DNA from: Amaranthus tricolor
Taxonomy: Eukaryota; Streptophyta; Magnoliopsida; Caryophyllales; Amaranthaceae
Reading direction: 5' to 3'
Assembly (NCBI RefSeq): GCF_026212465.1
Contig: NC_080059.1
Location: 19,698,189 to 19,762,188 of the forward strand
DNA length: 64,000 nt
The notes under the pieces are model-generated. The model saw only the letters and a program-made list of their open reading frames with translations. It was not told the origin of the DNA and made no database searches. The translations under genes were made by a program, and so were the position numbers. Below are positions 10,731 through 22,536 of this stretch, in pieces; position 1 is the first letter of the stretch, and the number at the start of each line of letters is the position of its first letter.

Positions 10731-11684
10731 TAGACCTGGGAAATTTTGATCCGATCCGAAAATGAACCCGGGACCCGACCCGACAAAACCCGAACCCGAC
10801 CGACCCGAAAGCGACTTAATCCGAAACATGACCGACCCGATAATTACCCGACCGAAAATGACCCGACCGAAAACCGACCCGTTTTGACAGATTTAATATC
10901 AATTTTTAGAGTAATTTCAATGTTAGAATTCATTTCAAATAAAATTTTAGTTTTCAAAGTATCTCAACATATTGAGTATATCACTTGAACCCTAAAACTC
11001 ATCAATAGATCTCAAAAAACACGTATTTAACGTCTTTTTAGCCATCGTAATTATTTTTCTTTAAAAACAGGACGTTATAATCATCTTAATTGAGTACATG
11101 TATCTTGTTAAATCAGTCAAATGAGTTTTTAATTCTTCTACATTTCAGTAAGCAAATCAATATAATTTATACGAACGTTTCGCACGTTTGAATGAGCTTT
11201 TCAAAAAACGAATGTCGCTACCCTAAATTATAAAACGACGTATCTTATAAGACGAAATAAGTACTTAGTTAGTTGTATATCTTTCCAACATGAAAATTGT
11301 GAAGATAATTTTAACGTCATTTTTATCTAACGTTACAATTATAATAAACAAAATAACTTTTATAAAGCGCGTATCTTACAAGTCTTTCAAAATAAGTATT
11401 AATTCCCCTATTTTTCTTGCACTTAAATGAACCTGACATACCAACTATTTTTTGAAAATCGTACATGTAATTTCTCTAATGATTTTTTTAGACATTTTAA
11501 TGATTTTTTTTTTATGTTGAATTTGTCGATTGGATATTCTAATGTTTTATGGTAACCCGTTGGGTCAATCCGAACCTACCCGAAACCCAGAGTGATCCGA
11601 CCCGAAAATGACCCGACCCGAAAATGACCCGACCAAAATTGATCCGACCCAAAACCCGACCGACCGACCGTTTTCCCAAGTCTA
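10731..11684. mobile_element. Non-autonomous hAT-type element (954 bp) with 8-bp TSD
   Basis: The ends are TAGACCTGGGAAA and, inverted, TAGACTTGGGAAA. The flanks are an exact 8-bp duplication GTTGATGA (10723-10730 and 11685-11692). Both subterminal zones are packed with CCCGACC words in the same manner as the element at 79-743, although the termini differ, so they are separate families. It has no transposase. The middle is AT-rich. Confidence 0.87.
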
Positions 11685-11692
11685 GTTGATGA

Positions 11693-12390
11693 GGAGTAAT
11701 TGGTATTATAGCAACTAATAAAATGGATAAAAAGTATTATACACGCAAGTGAGCATCTCACAAGTGTCGAAAACAACTTCCGTGTAGAATCAATTAAAGC
11801 TAGGCACCGACGTGTGGGTTATGGACTTATAGGAGTCAACGCACGAGTAGAAGTACTATACTATAGTCTGTAGCCACCCCATGTTTTGTGATGTATACTA
11901 ACGTAGTAACGTTCTTTTCATCCTAGGGCTGCTTTACCATGGGATTGTGGGGTCCAATGTAAAACTCATAATCATTCAGATAAAATTAACATCTCATCAA
12001 TTCTTTCCAGCTATTTTGAATAATCTCACACTATTTCACTTTTTAAAAATAATTGTAAGGAAATTTTATATGATAATCTTGTTTTTATGTGGTAATTAAA
12101 ATTTTTTTAAAATCAATACAGTAATCCTGTGGTTTACCAAATTCTTTCTTCGTGACCTTTTTACCATGAAAATGTTAACAAACGTTAATTACAAAGTTTG
12201 GTGTTCCAGTATAGCAATTCAATTCGATGAAATTTTATTTCCCCAAATGAACAAATAAAACTACATTTGAATTTCATTGAATTTGTATTCGAATTTCATA
12301 AACTCATGAAATTGTGATTCCCTATTTGTATGTTGATTTTCTTCTTTATATTTGAATGCCAAATCGATTTGCTGTGAAGTTTGTTGAAGT
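11693..12390. other. Unassigned AT-rich DNA
   Basis: No gene is seen. The stretch 12050-12180 has wording (GGAAATTTTATATGATA, ATGTGGTAATT) loosely like MULE-type MITE ends, but no borders can be drawn. Confidence 0.35.
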
Positions 12391-12398
12391 GATAGTAG

Positions 12399-15350
12399 TA
12401 GGCATGGCCACGGTCCGGGTTGGTCCGGTTCCGTTCCGGTTCCATTCGGTTCCGGTTCCATTTGGAACCTGTCGCGACCGGTTCCGGTTCCATTTGGAAC
12501 CTGTCGCGACCGGTTCCGGTTCCGGGCGGTTCCAAACGGTTCCTTGGCGGTTCATGAGGCGGTTCCGGCGGTTCCAACTCACGGGACGGGCGGGTCGGAC
12601 CATCGGTTCCATTTTTATTTTTTCTTTAAATATTTATATAATAAAAAAATACTATAATATTGCGGACGTACCTTTGATGATTACTTGATTATTAGCGAAA
12701 TTCATTGCTTGTCAAGTTGTCATCGTTATTAAAATATTTACTAAAAAGAATGAAAAAAATAAATTAATAAGAAACGAATCAATGATAATGTCGATAAAGA
12801 TGATTAATAAGAAAAGAGGGAGAAAATGGACTTGAACCTAGTACCCAAAGGAATACTAAGCTGCCTACGTATCCCGAAGGAATCAAAGCCCACGTAGTTC
12901 TTTGTCATACCTTTTATTTATAGTTGTTGAATGTTGATTTATCGTTGTCCGATTGATCCTATTCGTCTTCGTCATCATCATCTGGTTGGTTAGATGCTTC
13001 CGCTGACTCTCCTCCTGACGATGATGCAGATGTATCCATCATCATCCATGGATCATCGTCGTCGTCTTGATCATCATCGTTCCTTAGTCCTTGTGTTCGA
13101 ATCTGCGCTTGATCTCAATCTTTCTTGCAAACACATATTTGAATACTATGTGGAGCAAGACGAGATCTCTTTTCGTCCAAAACTCTTCTACCTGCACTAA
13201 AAGCAGACTCCGACGCAATTGTTGACGCAGGAATTACAAAGATATCCTTTGCAATTTTCGATAAAATGGGAAATTTTACAGATTTTTCTTTCCACCACTC
13301 TAAAATATTATAGCTACCATGGTCAATTTCAAAGTGGTGTTTAAGATAACTATCTAATTCTAAATATGAGGTGGAGGGTGAAGAAGAAGATGATCCTACA
13401 AAACTATCATCTTGACTCATTATATTAGCTATTACCGAATTATAATAAGAGGGACGTGCCGAAACGCTAGCACGCCTAGACGTATCGCGTTTTGAGTTAT
13501 ATACACTAGCGTAATAATTATAGAGTTCTGCTAAATATTTTTTACATGTTCCAACATAATTATGTACATCAGTAGGCGGGCGATCTAAGGATTGGTAGTA
13601 AAATCCTATTACTTTAGTAAGGACTTCAGTTTTAAAACATGGGTCTAAAATGGTTCCAATTCCATAAATATAAGGAAAGTCGGTAAAATATGTCTTCCAT
13701 TTTTCCATCATATCTGCAAGAATCGGCTTCAAATATGGGTTAGTATCATCATGCGTATGTTTAAGGAGATGATAAAAAATAGTAATACACTCACTTATTA
13801 TTAAGTGAACGTTCGGTTCATAAACATATGAAAAAATCTTATTTGCGTGGTCATACGCTTCTAATATATTATGTACACCTATAGCTAATTCCCAAGTGTC
13901 ATCAACTATATAGCTATCTGTACACTCACTATACAGTTGTGTTATAACTATACGATAAGCAATCGCCTTTCTTAATAAATCGTTGGTTGAGCCCCAACGT
14001 GTAGGAGTATCTAATGACCAATACACTTTTTTTAGTTGATATTGGTCACATAATTTTTTATATCGTCTCTTTATCTTTCCAATCCTAAGCCACTTCACTA
14101 TATCTCTAATTGATTCTAATAAATCGTTTAATTGTTTTATACCTGCTTGGCAAGATAAGTTAACTATATGCGCACAACAACGTATGTGTAATAAGCTACC
14201 CCCAAGGATAAAACTAAGTGCAGGTTCGTTATACAAAAGTTCTATACATTTAATGTTAGTGGTTGCATTATCAATTGAACAACAAAATATGTTATCTAAT
14301 AAGTTCCATTCTCTACATATCTCTACTAATCTATATTTTATGTTTTCACCGGTATGTCTTTCTGGCATTGTCTCAAAAGCAATTATTCTTTTTTGAATAA
14401 TTCAACTTTGATCTATCCAATGTGCTGTTACACACATATAAGATTCTAAATGTGGGGGAGCAGACCAAATGTCAGTTGTTATGCTAACCATACCATTAAA
14501 AGGTTTAAACATTTCAACTAATTCATAGCGCAATGATTCATATAATTTAATTGTGCGTCTTTTAAGAGTGCTCCTAGGGATTGCTCTATATTGTGGTTGC
14601 AAAGTTTTTCTAGCGAAACGCTCGTGTGCCCTACTTTCACCGTAGCTAAAAGGCAATTCATCACAAATTACATACTTAGAAAATTCATCAATCATATCAT
14701 TACGATTATATCTAAAAGACATACCTGTGCTGGGAATGTCCCACTGTGTCTGTCGGCTTCCACTTGTGGTCCCGCTGCCGCTTGCTTCATGAGTTTCTTT
14801 TGTGATTCCATGCTTCTTTGCCAAATGTTTGTTAAAAGATCCCGTACCACCACCTAACACGTATTCACAAAACACATTAAATAAATTTTTATAAAATATG
14901 AATATATAATGTATGTATAAAAAACTTAAAAAGTATTTATCTCTGGCAAAACTATATGAAACTAAGGGCTTTACTCCTTGACTTTCACAAATTTGGCAAG
15001 TGCATAAGAAAACATCTGGATTTTCGGTTGGTTCTTTTGTGAAATACGACCACACATGTGAAACAGCTCTACCACCAGGAGGTGGCATTGCCGGAAAAGG
15101 TTGTCTTACTGGTTCATGTTCATCTAAATAAATAATTTAAAATTATAAAACTATAATTAAATAAATAAATAATTTAAAATTTAATTAATTTGAAGAATAA
15201 AATTATAAAACTAACCGATAGTTTGGAAATTGACTTGTTTACCACGAGCTTGTCTTTGTTGTTGTTGTTCTCCTTGTTCTTCATGTGATCTTGTTGATGA
15301 CTGTCAAGATATATGTATTCCAATAGGGGTCGTTGGTTCCTCTTCTTGTT
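12399..15350 (-). mobile_element. Truncated hAT transposon (copy 1 of a two-copy family)
   Basis: The left terminus TAGGCATGGCCACGG matches the terminus of the complete copy at 33297. It is followed by about 200 bp packed with GGTTCCGG-type repeats. The body is collinear with copy 2 until about 15350 (TCCTCTTCTTGTT); beyond that the two copies diverge, so the far end and first part of the gene are lost. The 8 bp before the terminus are GATAGTAG, but the matching right TSD is gone. The element carries a transposase gene on the minus strand. Confidence 0.85.
12959..15130 (-). pseudogene. hAT transposase, BED-finger type (copy 1)
   Basis: The gene encodes a DNA transposase of the Ac/RICESLEEPER-like hAT group. 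The N-terminal BED zinc finger is split by an intron: VWSYF, CTCQIC, then FNKHLAKKHG. Next comes the RNase H-like core, with TTDIWSAPPHLESYM and the SIDNATTN segment that carries a catalytic-type Asp. The C-terminal dimerisation domain has ASESAFSAGRRVLDEKRSRL. Two in-frame TGA codons, at 14399-14401 and near 13115, stand where copy 2 has Trp (TGG). Both are G-to-A changes of the kind left by cytosine deamination. Apart from these, 417 codons of core and C-terminus are open. The 5' exon is missing through truncation. Confidence 0.88.
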
Positions 15351-16170
15351 TTATATTTACTGTAATTTTAGAATATAATGCTATAATACATTTTGTCTTA
15401 AATTATTTTTCTTGGATTGAAATTTTTTTTTCTTTTGATATAATAAAGGGCTCCATTTTGAAAGATATCGTAAAAATAAATAGGGCATCTAAAATCTTTG
15501 CTCCGCCCCTACTTTTCATGTAAACATTTAGAGAATAAAAAGACATTAAAACAAGCAAATAAGTAAGAAAAATAAAGTATTTACCTAATTGTTTTATTTA
15601 ATACTAGTATAGAAACTCGTGCAATACATGAATTTTTATGAGTATGAAATATATAAATATATAACTTCAAAGAATAATGCAAGTATATATTATCGTTAAT
15701 AAATTTTTCGAATATATGACTTTTTTAAAGCAAAAATTAAATACTAATTTTTTTAAAATTTATTAATCGAATACATCTCTTTTTCATTCAATTAAATTTA
15801 TTAAAATCTAGGTTATTAGATATATAGAATTATTGTAATAAATTTTATAAATACACTAAATAATTTAGCTCTAATTTTAAAAATAATCAAATTATAAATT
15901 AAGTAAATATTGTCATGTATCATCTAATAAAATAATTTCAGGCTCTCTATTAATGACATTTGTCATTTTTCAACATTTTTATTAGTATGTATGATTCGTG
16001 AATTCGTGTATTTATAATGGATTGTACCAACAAATAGTTAAAAATAGGTAATTATTTGTAAGCATTCACCTCTATGTAAAAGCATTGATTGCTTTTCACT
16101 CTTGGAAATTTGTTAATCGATTCTTAAATTGTAACTAAAAAACCCTTGGTTAAAAGAAAGAGAGTACAAC
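15351..16170. other. AT-rich DNA after the hAT truncation point
   Basis: At 15440-15520 the words GGGCTCC and CTCCGCCCCTACTTTTC resemble the terminal zone of another hAT-like family, but no borders are visible. ACTAGTATAGAAACTCGTGC at 15603 has a relative near 39750 (AGAAATCCGTGCAATAT). No gene is seen. Confidence 0.35.
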
Positions 16171-16177
16171 AATATCT

Positions 16178-16440
16178 ATTATCATCATCAATATCATCAT
16201 CGTACCATGTATTTCGCCAATAGAAAACTATGATCAGGATCTGAGAAGTTAAGGAATACGGCAACCCATATTCATATAGGAGAATGCGACAATCCATATT
16301 AATATAGGAGGATGCAACAATAGAGTGGCTAGAGACAGATCCTCAGAATGCTAGGTTCCTGCAACGAAACACACTTAGTATAATTGAATCTACCAGTTTA
16401 CATCTTACTATACAAGCTTGACCCTTAATATAAAACTAGA
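16178..16440 (-). mobile_element. RTE-type LINE 3' tail fragment
   Basis: A run of ATC triplets (16178-16202) precedes ATGTATTTCGCC, ATAGAAAACTATGATCAG and GGATCTGAGAAG. The same order occurs at 43997-44055 (ATCATTATCC, AGTATATCCC, ATAGAAAACTATGAACAG, TTTGGAGAAGG), which is the tail of an RTE-like LINE on the minus strand. A trinucleotide tail is usual for RTE elements. No coding part remains. Confidence 0.5.
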
Positions 16441-16462
16441 AACATATAAATTAAGGATATTC

Positions 16463-16525
16463 TATATGGTAGCAACATACTTTTATGAAATTCCAGTGGT
16501 AGCAAATCTTAAAAAAAATTTTCAC
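16463..16525. mobile_element. Fragment of the foldback MITE family seen at 7424
   Basis: TATGGTAGCAACATACTTTT, ATGAAATTCCAGTGGTAGCA resembles the right end of the 7424-7995 element on its minus strand (ATGGTAGCATTTAATTTTCATGAAACGCCAGTGGTA). It is a single end without a partner. Confidence 0.45.
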
Positions 16526-16559
16526 AGAATAGCATTGTATTATTGTACTTAATCTTATC

Positions 16560-17605
16560 AATGAGGAATGTATTATTACTTGACCCTAAGCAAAATAGGG
16601 CAGTTTTAATCTCATTAATAGTCTTGCAATTAATTGGAGTCTTTTAATGAATGATTTAGCTATACCAGTTTGAGTATGAACATGAGCCACTTGATTATTT
16701 ACGTTAATTTCAATTGACATACAATAATCATTAAAAGTCTGCGATTTAAATTCTCTAGCATTGTCAAGTCTTATTCGCCTTATTGTATAATCTAGAAATT
16801 GATTTCTTAATTGAATGATTTGAGCAAGTAATTTTGCAAGTGCCACATTTCTGATTTGTAAAAGGTTTACATATGACCATCGTGTTGAGGCATCAATCAA
16901 CAACATAAGGTACCTAAAGAGTCCAAAAGCGATATTAATTTGACATCTCCGTGAATTCCTTCTAGAAATTTAGGATTTTATGTAGCATTTTTATTAACAG
17001 ACCTTTTAATAATCAATGTGCTCTGTGAACATGTAGAACATGATAATTCATTTGGTTGGGGAATTCTGGCTTTTTCATTTAATGTCCAATTGAATTTTCA
17101 ATAATTTTCGCATCATTTCAGTACCAAGATGACCCAATCGGTCATGTCACATATTCATTATTTATTTATTACCTAAATTCCGATTAGACTCCATGTTTAT
17201 TTTAATTGGTCTTATATCAATACGATATAATCCTTATAAATATATTGGTATTTTTTTAAGAATACATTTATTACCACAACTTTCGAGTGTGATGCATAAA
17301 TACTCATTATGTTTTGGCGCATATCTTTGAAATTTATGAGACGTCGTCAAGATTTATTTACTCGTATATAAAGAATCGTTAGTTACCAGTTTTGTCCTAT
17401 TTGGAAGTATTATGTGAGCTTTTCCAGATCCTTCTGTTAGTTTGACTATTCCAATGACTGTTGTGACATCTGCTTTCACCATCTTTAACTCTGAGAAATA
17501 TTCTTTTGTTTTATCTTTTTTTTGGAAAGCTAATATACAAGTGTAGGTTTCCAAAAGGGTTAAGGTTGCCAGAGGAAAATGCATATCAAAGTTGGTATTA
17601 TTCAA
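16560..17605 (-). pseudogene. Ty1/copia protease-integrase remnant
   Basis: On the minus strand, 17605-17354 resembles the region after a copia protease (ELKMVKADVTTVIG, LPNRTKLVTNDSLYTSK). After a broken stretch, 16906-16586 is an integrase core piece: LLIDASTRWSYVNLL, then IRRIRLDNAREFKSQTFNDY with its acidic residue, then VAHVHTQTGIAKS and LIARLLMRLKLP. Several frameshifts and stops separate the parts. No LTR, reverse transcriptase or gag is present, so both ends are truncated. It belongs to a different copia family from the two larger elements in the window. Confidence 0.8.
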
Positions 17606-17689
17606 GCTTAATTAAAAGTTTGTATTATTGTAGGAAATTAGTGAAAGTTCGTATTAATAATGGTAATTTTTTCTCAAATTTAATATGGC

Positions 17690-18012
17690 TTTGTATGGGT
17701 CGGGCTTTGAAAGCCGGGCATGGCCCCATCTCGCCCGTTTTTATTACTTAAAATTATAATAATCCCTATTGATTAGTTTATAATAATTAGATTGTAGCAA
17801 CTTTAATGATCCCTGTTGGTATTGTCATTTATAATAATTAAATTATCTATTAATTACACTATTGTAAAGGGCCTATTTTCGACCGCTTCAATTTAATTAT
17901 AGTAGAGCCCTTTTTGGCCCGATCCAATTTCAACTCGATCCTTACAAAACCCTTTTAAAAATGGATCGAATAAGGGCTCAAAATGGGCACCCGACCCGTT
18001 GAACACTCTTAG
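17690..18012. mobile_element. Possible hAT-like non-autonomous element (one end)
   Basis: The words GGGTCGGGCTTTGAAAGCCG and GCCCGTTTTTATTACTT on the left, and GGCACCCGACCCGTTGAACA followed by CTCTTA on the right, resemble the GGGT/ACCC-rich subterminal zones of the hAT-type elements at 79 and 10731. The right end, read inverted, is TAAGAGTGTTCAACGGGTCG, similar to TAAGGGTGTTCA. A matching left end and TSD could not be found. Confidence 0.4.
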
Positions 18013-18936
18013 TGGAGACCATAAGCAATATTAAAATAAGGATGAATAAGGTTAATTGTGTCCAAAATTATTGATAAAATAGAAAAACTCTTTATTGGAA
18101 CAACAAATTGAACAACCCAAAATTACAAATGATCATGAGAACAACTTTAAGAAACAAAGAGAGTGGTATAATTTATCATACAAAATATACTAAAGAACAA
18201 ATATAGACTAAGAAAATCATGAGCATCATGCTTCTTCTTCTTGAAAATAAATTACTTGTTCATAATTTTGATAAGTCTCAATGGCACAAAAATAATCACT
18301 AAAGTCATAATTAAGGAGATATATAATTTGAGTTTTATCTAATTTTCTTCAATTTTAAAGGTATGAGAAGAAGAGGAATTTGAGTTGTTTTGGAGATAGG
18401 AATATATTGACGATGGTTAATGGATGAGGGAGAAAGAGGATTTTGATGTGTGGTAAAAAAATTTTAATAATCCATCATTTATAAAGGGTTATCTCAAATT
18501 GTATAATAGAGAAAAAGTGCAGATCATACGCTTTAGAAAAGTATTAAAGTAAAGTTAGTAAAATAATATGGGATAAATTTTTTTAAAAATATTCAAATAA
18601 AGTTAGTGAAAACATATGAAGAACATAAGCAATAGAAGTATAGAAATGTTAAAATAAAGTTAGTAAATAATATTTAAGAACTATATGCATTAATAAAATA
18701 TTAGAATGAATATGATAAGGTTATATATATATATCTAAAAGTTGAGATATAAATAGAAAGATTCTTCAGGAGAAAAAAAATAAAACAATTCAAAATGACT
18801 AATGAAAACAAGAAACTGAGACAATAATTCCAAACAAAAATGGTTTGAGTATATGCAAATGTCAAAGGTTAATATGACCTATAATTTTAAAAATAGAGGG
18901 GTCACATTACTTGCCTTACATGCATGGGTTGATTAT
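18013..18936. other. AT-rich DNA, nothing recognised
   Basis: No open frame with homology, RNA gene or bordered repeat is seen. A phrase like AAAGTTAGTAAA recurs several times between 18545 and 18670. Confidence 0.4.
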
Positions 18937-18939
18937 TTA

Positions 18940-19260
18940 CGGTCTGGTTTGTAGGCGGTAATAAATGGTGGTAATGGAAATGAGAATTAGTGTAATTTTG
19001 ATTGAAAAATCTCTTGGCTACCTTGAATCCTTGATAGTCATGCTTGTCCAACTTCAATTATCTCATTTTCTTCATAAATTTCATTCCAATGCATTACCAT
19101 TGGGAAAAGTGGTATTAGATGGTAATGAAAATTTGTAAAGAAAAAAAACTTTTTTGTGATCAAAGTTTCAACATCATGGGAATGACATAAGATTTTTGAT
19201 GAAAATTTACACTATAAATCATCCATAACCACCATTTAATACCACTAACCAAACGGGCCG
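18940..19260. mobile_element. Harbinger/Tourist-like MITE (321 bp)
   Basis: The ends are CGGTCTGGTTTG and, inverted, CGGCCCGTTTGG. Further inside, GGTAATAAATGGTGG matches inverted GGTATTAAATGGTGG. The flanks are TTA at 18937-18939 and 19261-19263. A three-base TTA duplication with GGCCGTTTGG-like termini fits PIF/Harbinger MITEs. Confidence 0.75.
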
Positions 19261-19263
19261 TTA

Positions 19264-20530
19264 GTATTTTTGGCATATGCATTTTACTTAATATACTTTC
19301 TTTGAATCACTTAATTTATGCATTTATTTTCATTTCGGTTTGTCTTTTTTATTTTGCATCATTTTATTATTTGGTAATGGATCCCACCATCTTCTTTTTA
19401 ATCTCAATCACACATTTAAATTCTTTTTTAATATCATTCAAACATTTTATTTTCTATTTGCATTTGATACATAATTTCTCATTCTTTTCTTAAAAATCAA
19501 TGTCTTTTTCTTTTATTCAATCTCAATTGTGTATAACCTTAACTTTTCTTTGATGGAGCCTCTAATTGATTTTTTTTTTATATTTGTTATTTTTTCCACA
19601 AAAAAAAATACTTTTAATAAATTATTTTGTTGTGGTCATAGCACTCATTTCCCTATTTGAGCTCGCCACTAGTTATACAAATTGATCTTTTGTAAATATT
19701 TTATAAAGTAAATTTTTAATATAAATGGTTAACAAAAGTGATTCCATGAAATTTTCCTTACATAAATTATTACAAATGCTTTGACAAACAAGTCATCTAA
19801 ATTATTCTTGTAGCGATAAATATGAACTGCTATGTATGAACAAAACTTCAGCTATTGATTGATCATCGTCGTACTGAGGGAGGAATAAAACTAAAATGAC
19901 ATTAATTTTTGGTTTTTCTAGTGTTACAATTGACTGTGGGTCTGTTTGACCTTTTGGAATAATTGCATTTTATTGTTTTTGCTAGTTGAATTATATTTTT
20001 CGGACCTATTTATTTTACTACGTTTATATTAAAAAATTATATTAAAGTTGTAGTCTAATGAAATAAAAACAAATACAATACAACATAATATACTTTTAAT
20101 GAGATATATTTAGTGACATTTAATTAATTTCACTACTTTTGAATCTCTAATGATATATATAGTGGATTCAATGATATTTATTAGACCTTTATCAGCATAA
20201 TAAAAAATCATATCAAAACTTTTGCGACGTATAATCTAATGACATTTTTCATAAATGCCAATATAAACTATAGAAGAATTACATATGTTACCAAAGCCCA
20301 AACAAAGTAACACTTAATCGCTTTATAGTGAAACTTAAAATAAAAATTAATAATTATTACACTAAAAATATAAATCAATGACATTTTTTTAATATCACTA
20401 AATCCTATATCACGCAAAAACTATTTTTATTGTAGTGATAAGAGGGTCAAATAAATATAAATTGACTAATTTACGCAACATAAACCCAAATACTTGGGTG
20501 TAACCGCGGAATATATACGACTTTTTAGTA
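19264..20530. other. AT-rich DNA, nothing recognised
   Basis: No supportable gene, RNA or bordered repeat is seen. Confidence 0.4.
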
Positions 20531-20534
20531 TTTG

Positions 20535-20905
20535 ATTTTGAAATTTGGTTTTTAAGGTTTGGAGTAGTTATTAAACTTAAGCATTGAAAAAGGCCTTTTA
20601 CGACTTGGAATAGGCTTTTTTACATTTTAGAATTACCTTTTTGAGGCTTGAAATAGGCCTTGTATTATTTAAGTAATCAATTTTAGTATTAGAGCTTAAT
20701 TGTCTTGAAATTGCCATTTTAAGGCTTAAAATTAACCATTTAAAGCTTGTATGACATAGTTAAGTTTGTAGTAGATATTATATTCAAACTCTGGAGTAAG
20801 TCTTTTAAGTCTAGAATTGATCTTTTAAATTTTAAAATTACCATATAAGGCTTAAAATTAGTCATTTAAAACTTGAAATTTAATATTTAAAAGTTTGGAG
20901 TCTTG
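20535..20905 (+). repeat. Degenerate minisatellite, unit about 22 bp
   Basis: A unit resembling TTTTAAGGCTTGAAATTAGCC recurs with heavy divergence for about 370 bp (for example TTTTACGACTTGGAATAGGC, TTTTGAGGCTTGAAATAGGC, TTTTAAGGCTTAAAATTAAC, ATATAAGGCTTAAAATTAGT). The spacing is near 22 bp where the copies are clearest. It is not open in any frame. Confidence 0.5.
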
Positions 20906-21284
20906 TGTTCTCATATATATCTTTGAAGGCATGAAAAAAGCCTTGTATTAGATAATCATCATTTATTATCAAATACCTTCATTTTCATGCACATACTTCA
21001 CCATTATAATCAACACTTAAATCTATCATATTATCATTTATAATCTTTAAACAACAAACCATCATCATCATTTAAAAATTCTCTACTTTCTATACACTTC
21101 ATCATCATCACTCTTTATAAGGATCCATTCATGCATAATAATGGTCTTTATAAACCTTAAAGAGGCAACGAAGACGGCGGAGACTAATTTGAGTATTGCT
21201 CTGTTTCCGTATATTGACATCATGATTACTTTTTTAATCTTAACCTCCATTAATGACGGTGATTTTGAGTGGATGGAAGAGAAG

Positions 21285-22467
21285 TGTTGGCTCTTAAGGT
21301 TTTGATAATGACTTCACTTTTAAATAAACAAACATGTTTTAGAGATTGTTTTGTAGGTGAATATCTGATTTTGTTGAAATCGTTGATAAGCCTATGACTT
21401 GGTTCGTGGAAGTTGTACGTGTCTTAAAATATTCAAAAAGTTAGATAAGTGCTTAGGAAGTTAAAGGTTGACAGACGGTCTACTGTTCCTAAAATGAACA
21501 ATCTAACAGAAGTTGAAGCTGGAGACAGTACGTTGTTCCTACGTAGCAGGTCTGGAGAAAAACATTGACTGGAAAATTGCAGTTATTTTATTATTCTATT
21601 TTTAGTTGATGTAAACGGTTAAAACTTAAATTAGTTACTTAAATTAATTAGTAAGTTAATTGGCTAAACTATTTTTAGGCTATCTAAAAATAGCCTAAGA
21701 ATTTTTCTTCTTAAGATTAAGATCTCCTATTTTTTCAGATCTTGTGTTTTTAATTCCTATGCTATTTTTAGCTTAAGGAAACCGTTTTACTTTGAGCAAA
21801 TGACAGCCGGACGTTTATTATTTTTGGCAGGACCACTATCTTTTTGTTTTGAGAACGTGGATGATAGTGGGAGGTGTGTCTAAGGTAACTGCTGGCTGTT
21901 CCCATTATAAATAGGAGGAACTTTACTCAAACCGAAAAAAATCCAAGAGTGTCCATAAAAGGGAGATCATTTAAGAAAAATATTTTCTGTTTTTAAATGC
22001 CAATTAATTTATTATATTTTTCTTAAGTAATTATTTTAATTTTTATCCTCTTGAGAATTGGCCTTGTAAGGGTTATTGAGTGATTTGTTGTAATTAGACT
22101 CATGAGAAGTCTAAGAGAATAGAAAAGTGAAACGTGAGAAGAGAAAGAGAAGGAGAAAGTAGAGAAAGAGAATTAGGCCTAGAGTAGAGAAGCTTCAAGT
22201 GAAGCAAACTGTTTTATGTAATTGTATTTGATTGCCTAAAACATAGTGAGAATTTTGAAATCCCGAGGGGTCGTGGTTTTCCTTCTTATTAGGCCAAGAA
22301 GGTTTCCACGTAAAATATTTGTCTCCTTTTTATCTTTTTCTTTTTAAGTTTAACATTTATTTTGTTTGTTAAAATTCCGCAAATTAGAAGAAAAACGAAG
22401 TAAAGCTAGATACACAACAATTCACCCCCCCTCTTGTTGCATTCGACCATCTTCGTGTATTTCAACA
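21285..22467 (+). repeat. 5' LTR of the SIRE-like element
   Basis: It starts TGTTGGCTCTTAAGG and ends TTCAACA just before the primer site. A TATAAATA box lies at 21906-21913, so transcription would start around 21940. Compared with the 3' LTR there are roughly 33 scattered differences. Confidence 0.92.
21906..21913 (+). promoter_or_regulatory. TATA box in the 5' LTR
   Basis: TATAAATA follows GTTCCCAT; the same box is at 31174-31181 in the 3' LTR. It is the likely core promoter for the genomic RNA of the element. Confidence 0.6.
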
Positions 22468-22469
22468 AT

Positions 22470-22481
22470 TGGTATCAGAGC
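22470..22481 (+). promoter_or_regulatory. Primer-binding site (initiator Met tRNA)
   Basis: TGGTATCAGAGC lies two bases after the 5' LTR end (22467). This is the standard plant copia primer site, complementary to the 3' end of initiator tRNA-Met, where minus-strand synthesis begins. Confidence 0.93.
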
Positions 22482-22536
22482 CCTATTCCTCATTTAATCA
22501 GGAAACCCTGAGAGCAGTATCCTGTTCCCTGACAAG

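Noticed and set aside
12261..12688. Open frames of 66-110 codons rich in Glu-Pro/Arg-Phe repeats, and similar ones at 33318-33532 and 36890-37431
   Set aside because: All arise from the GGTTCCGG subterminal repeats of the hAT elements; frames overlap on both strands and lack domains.
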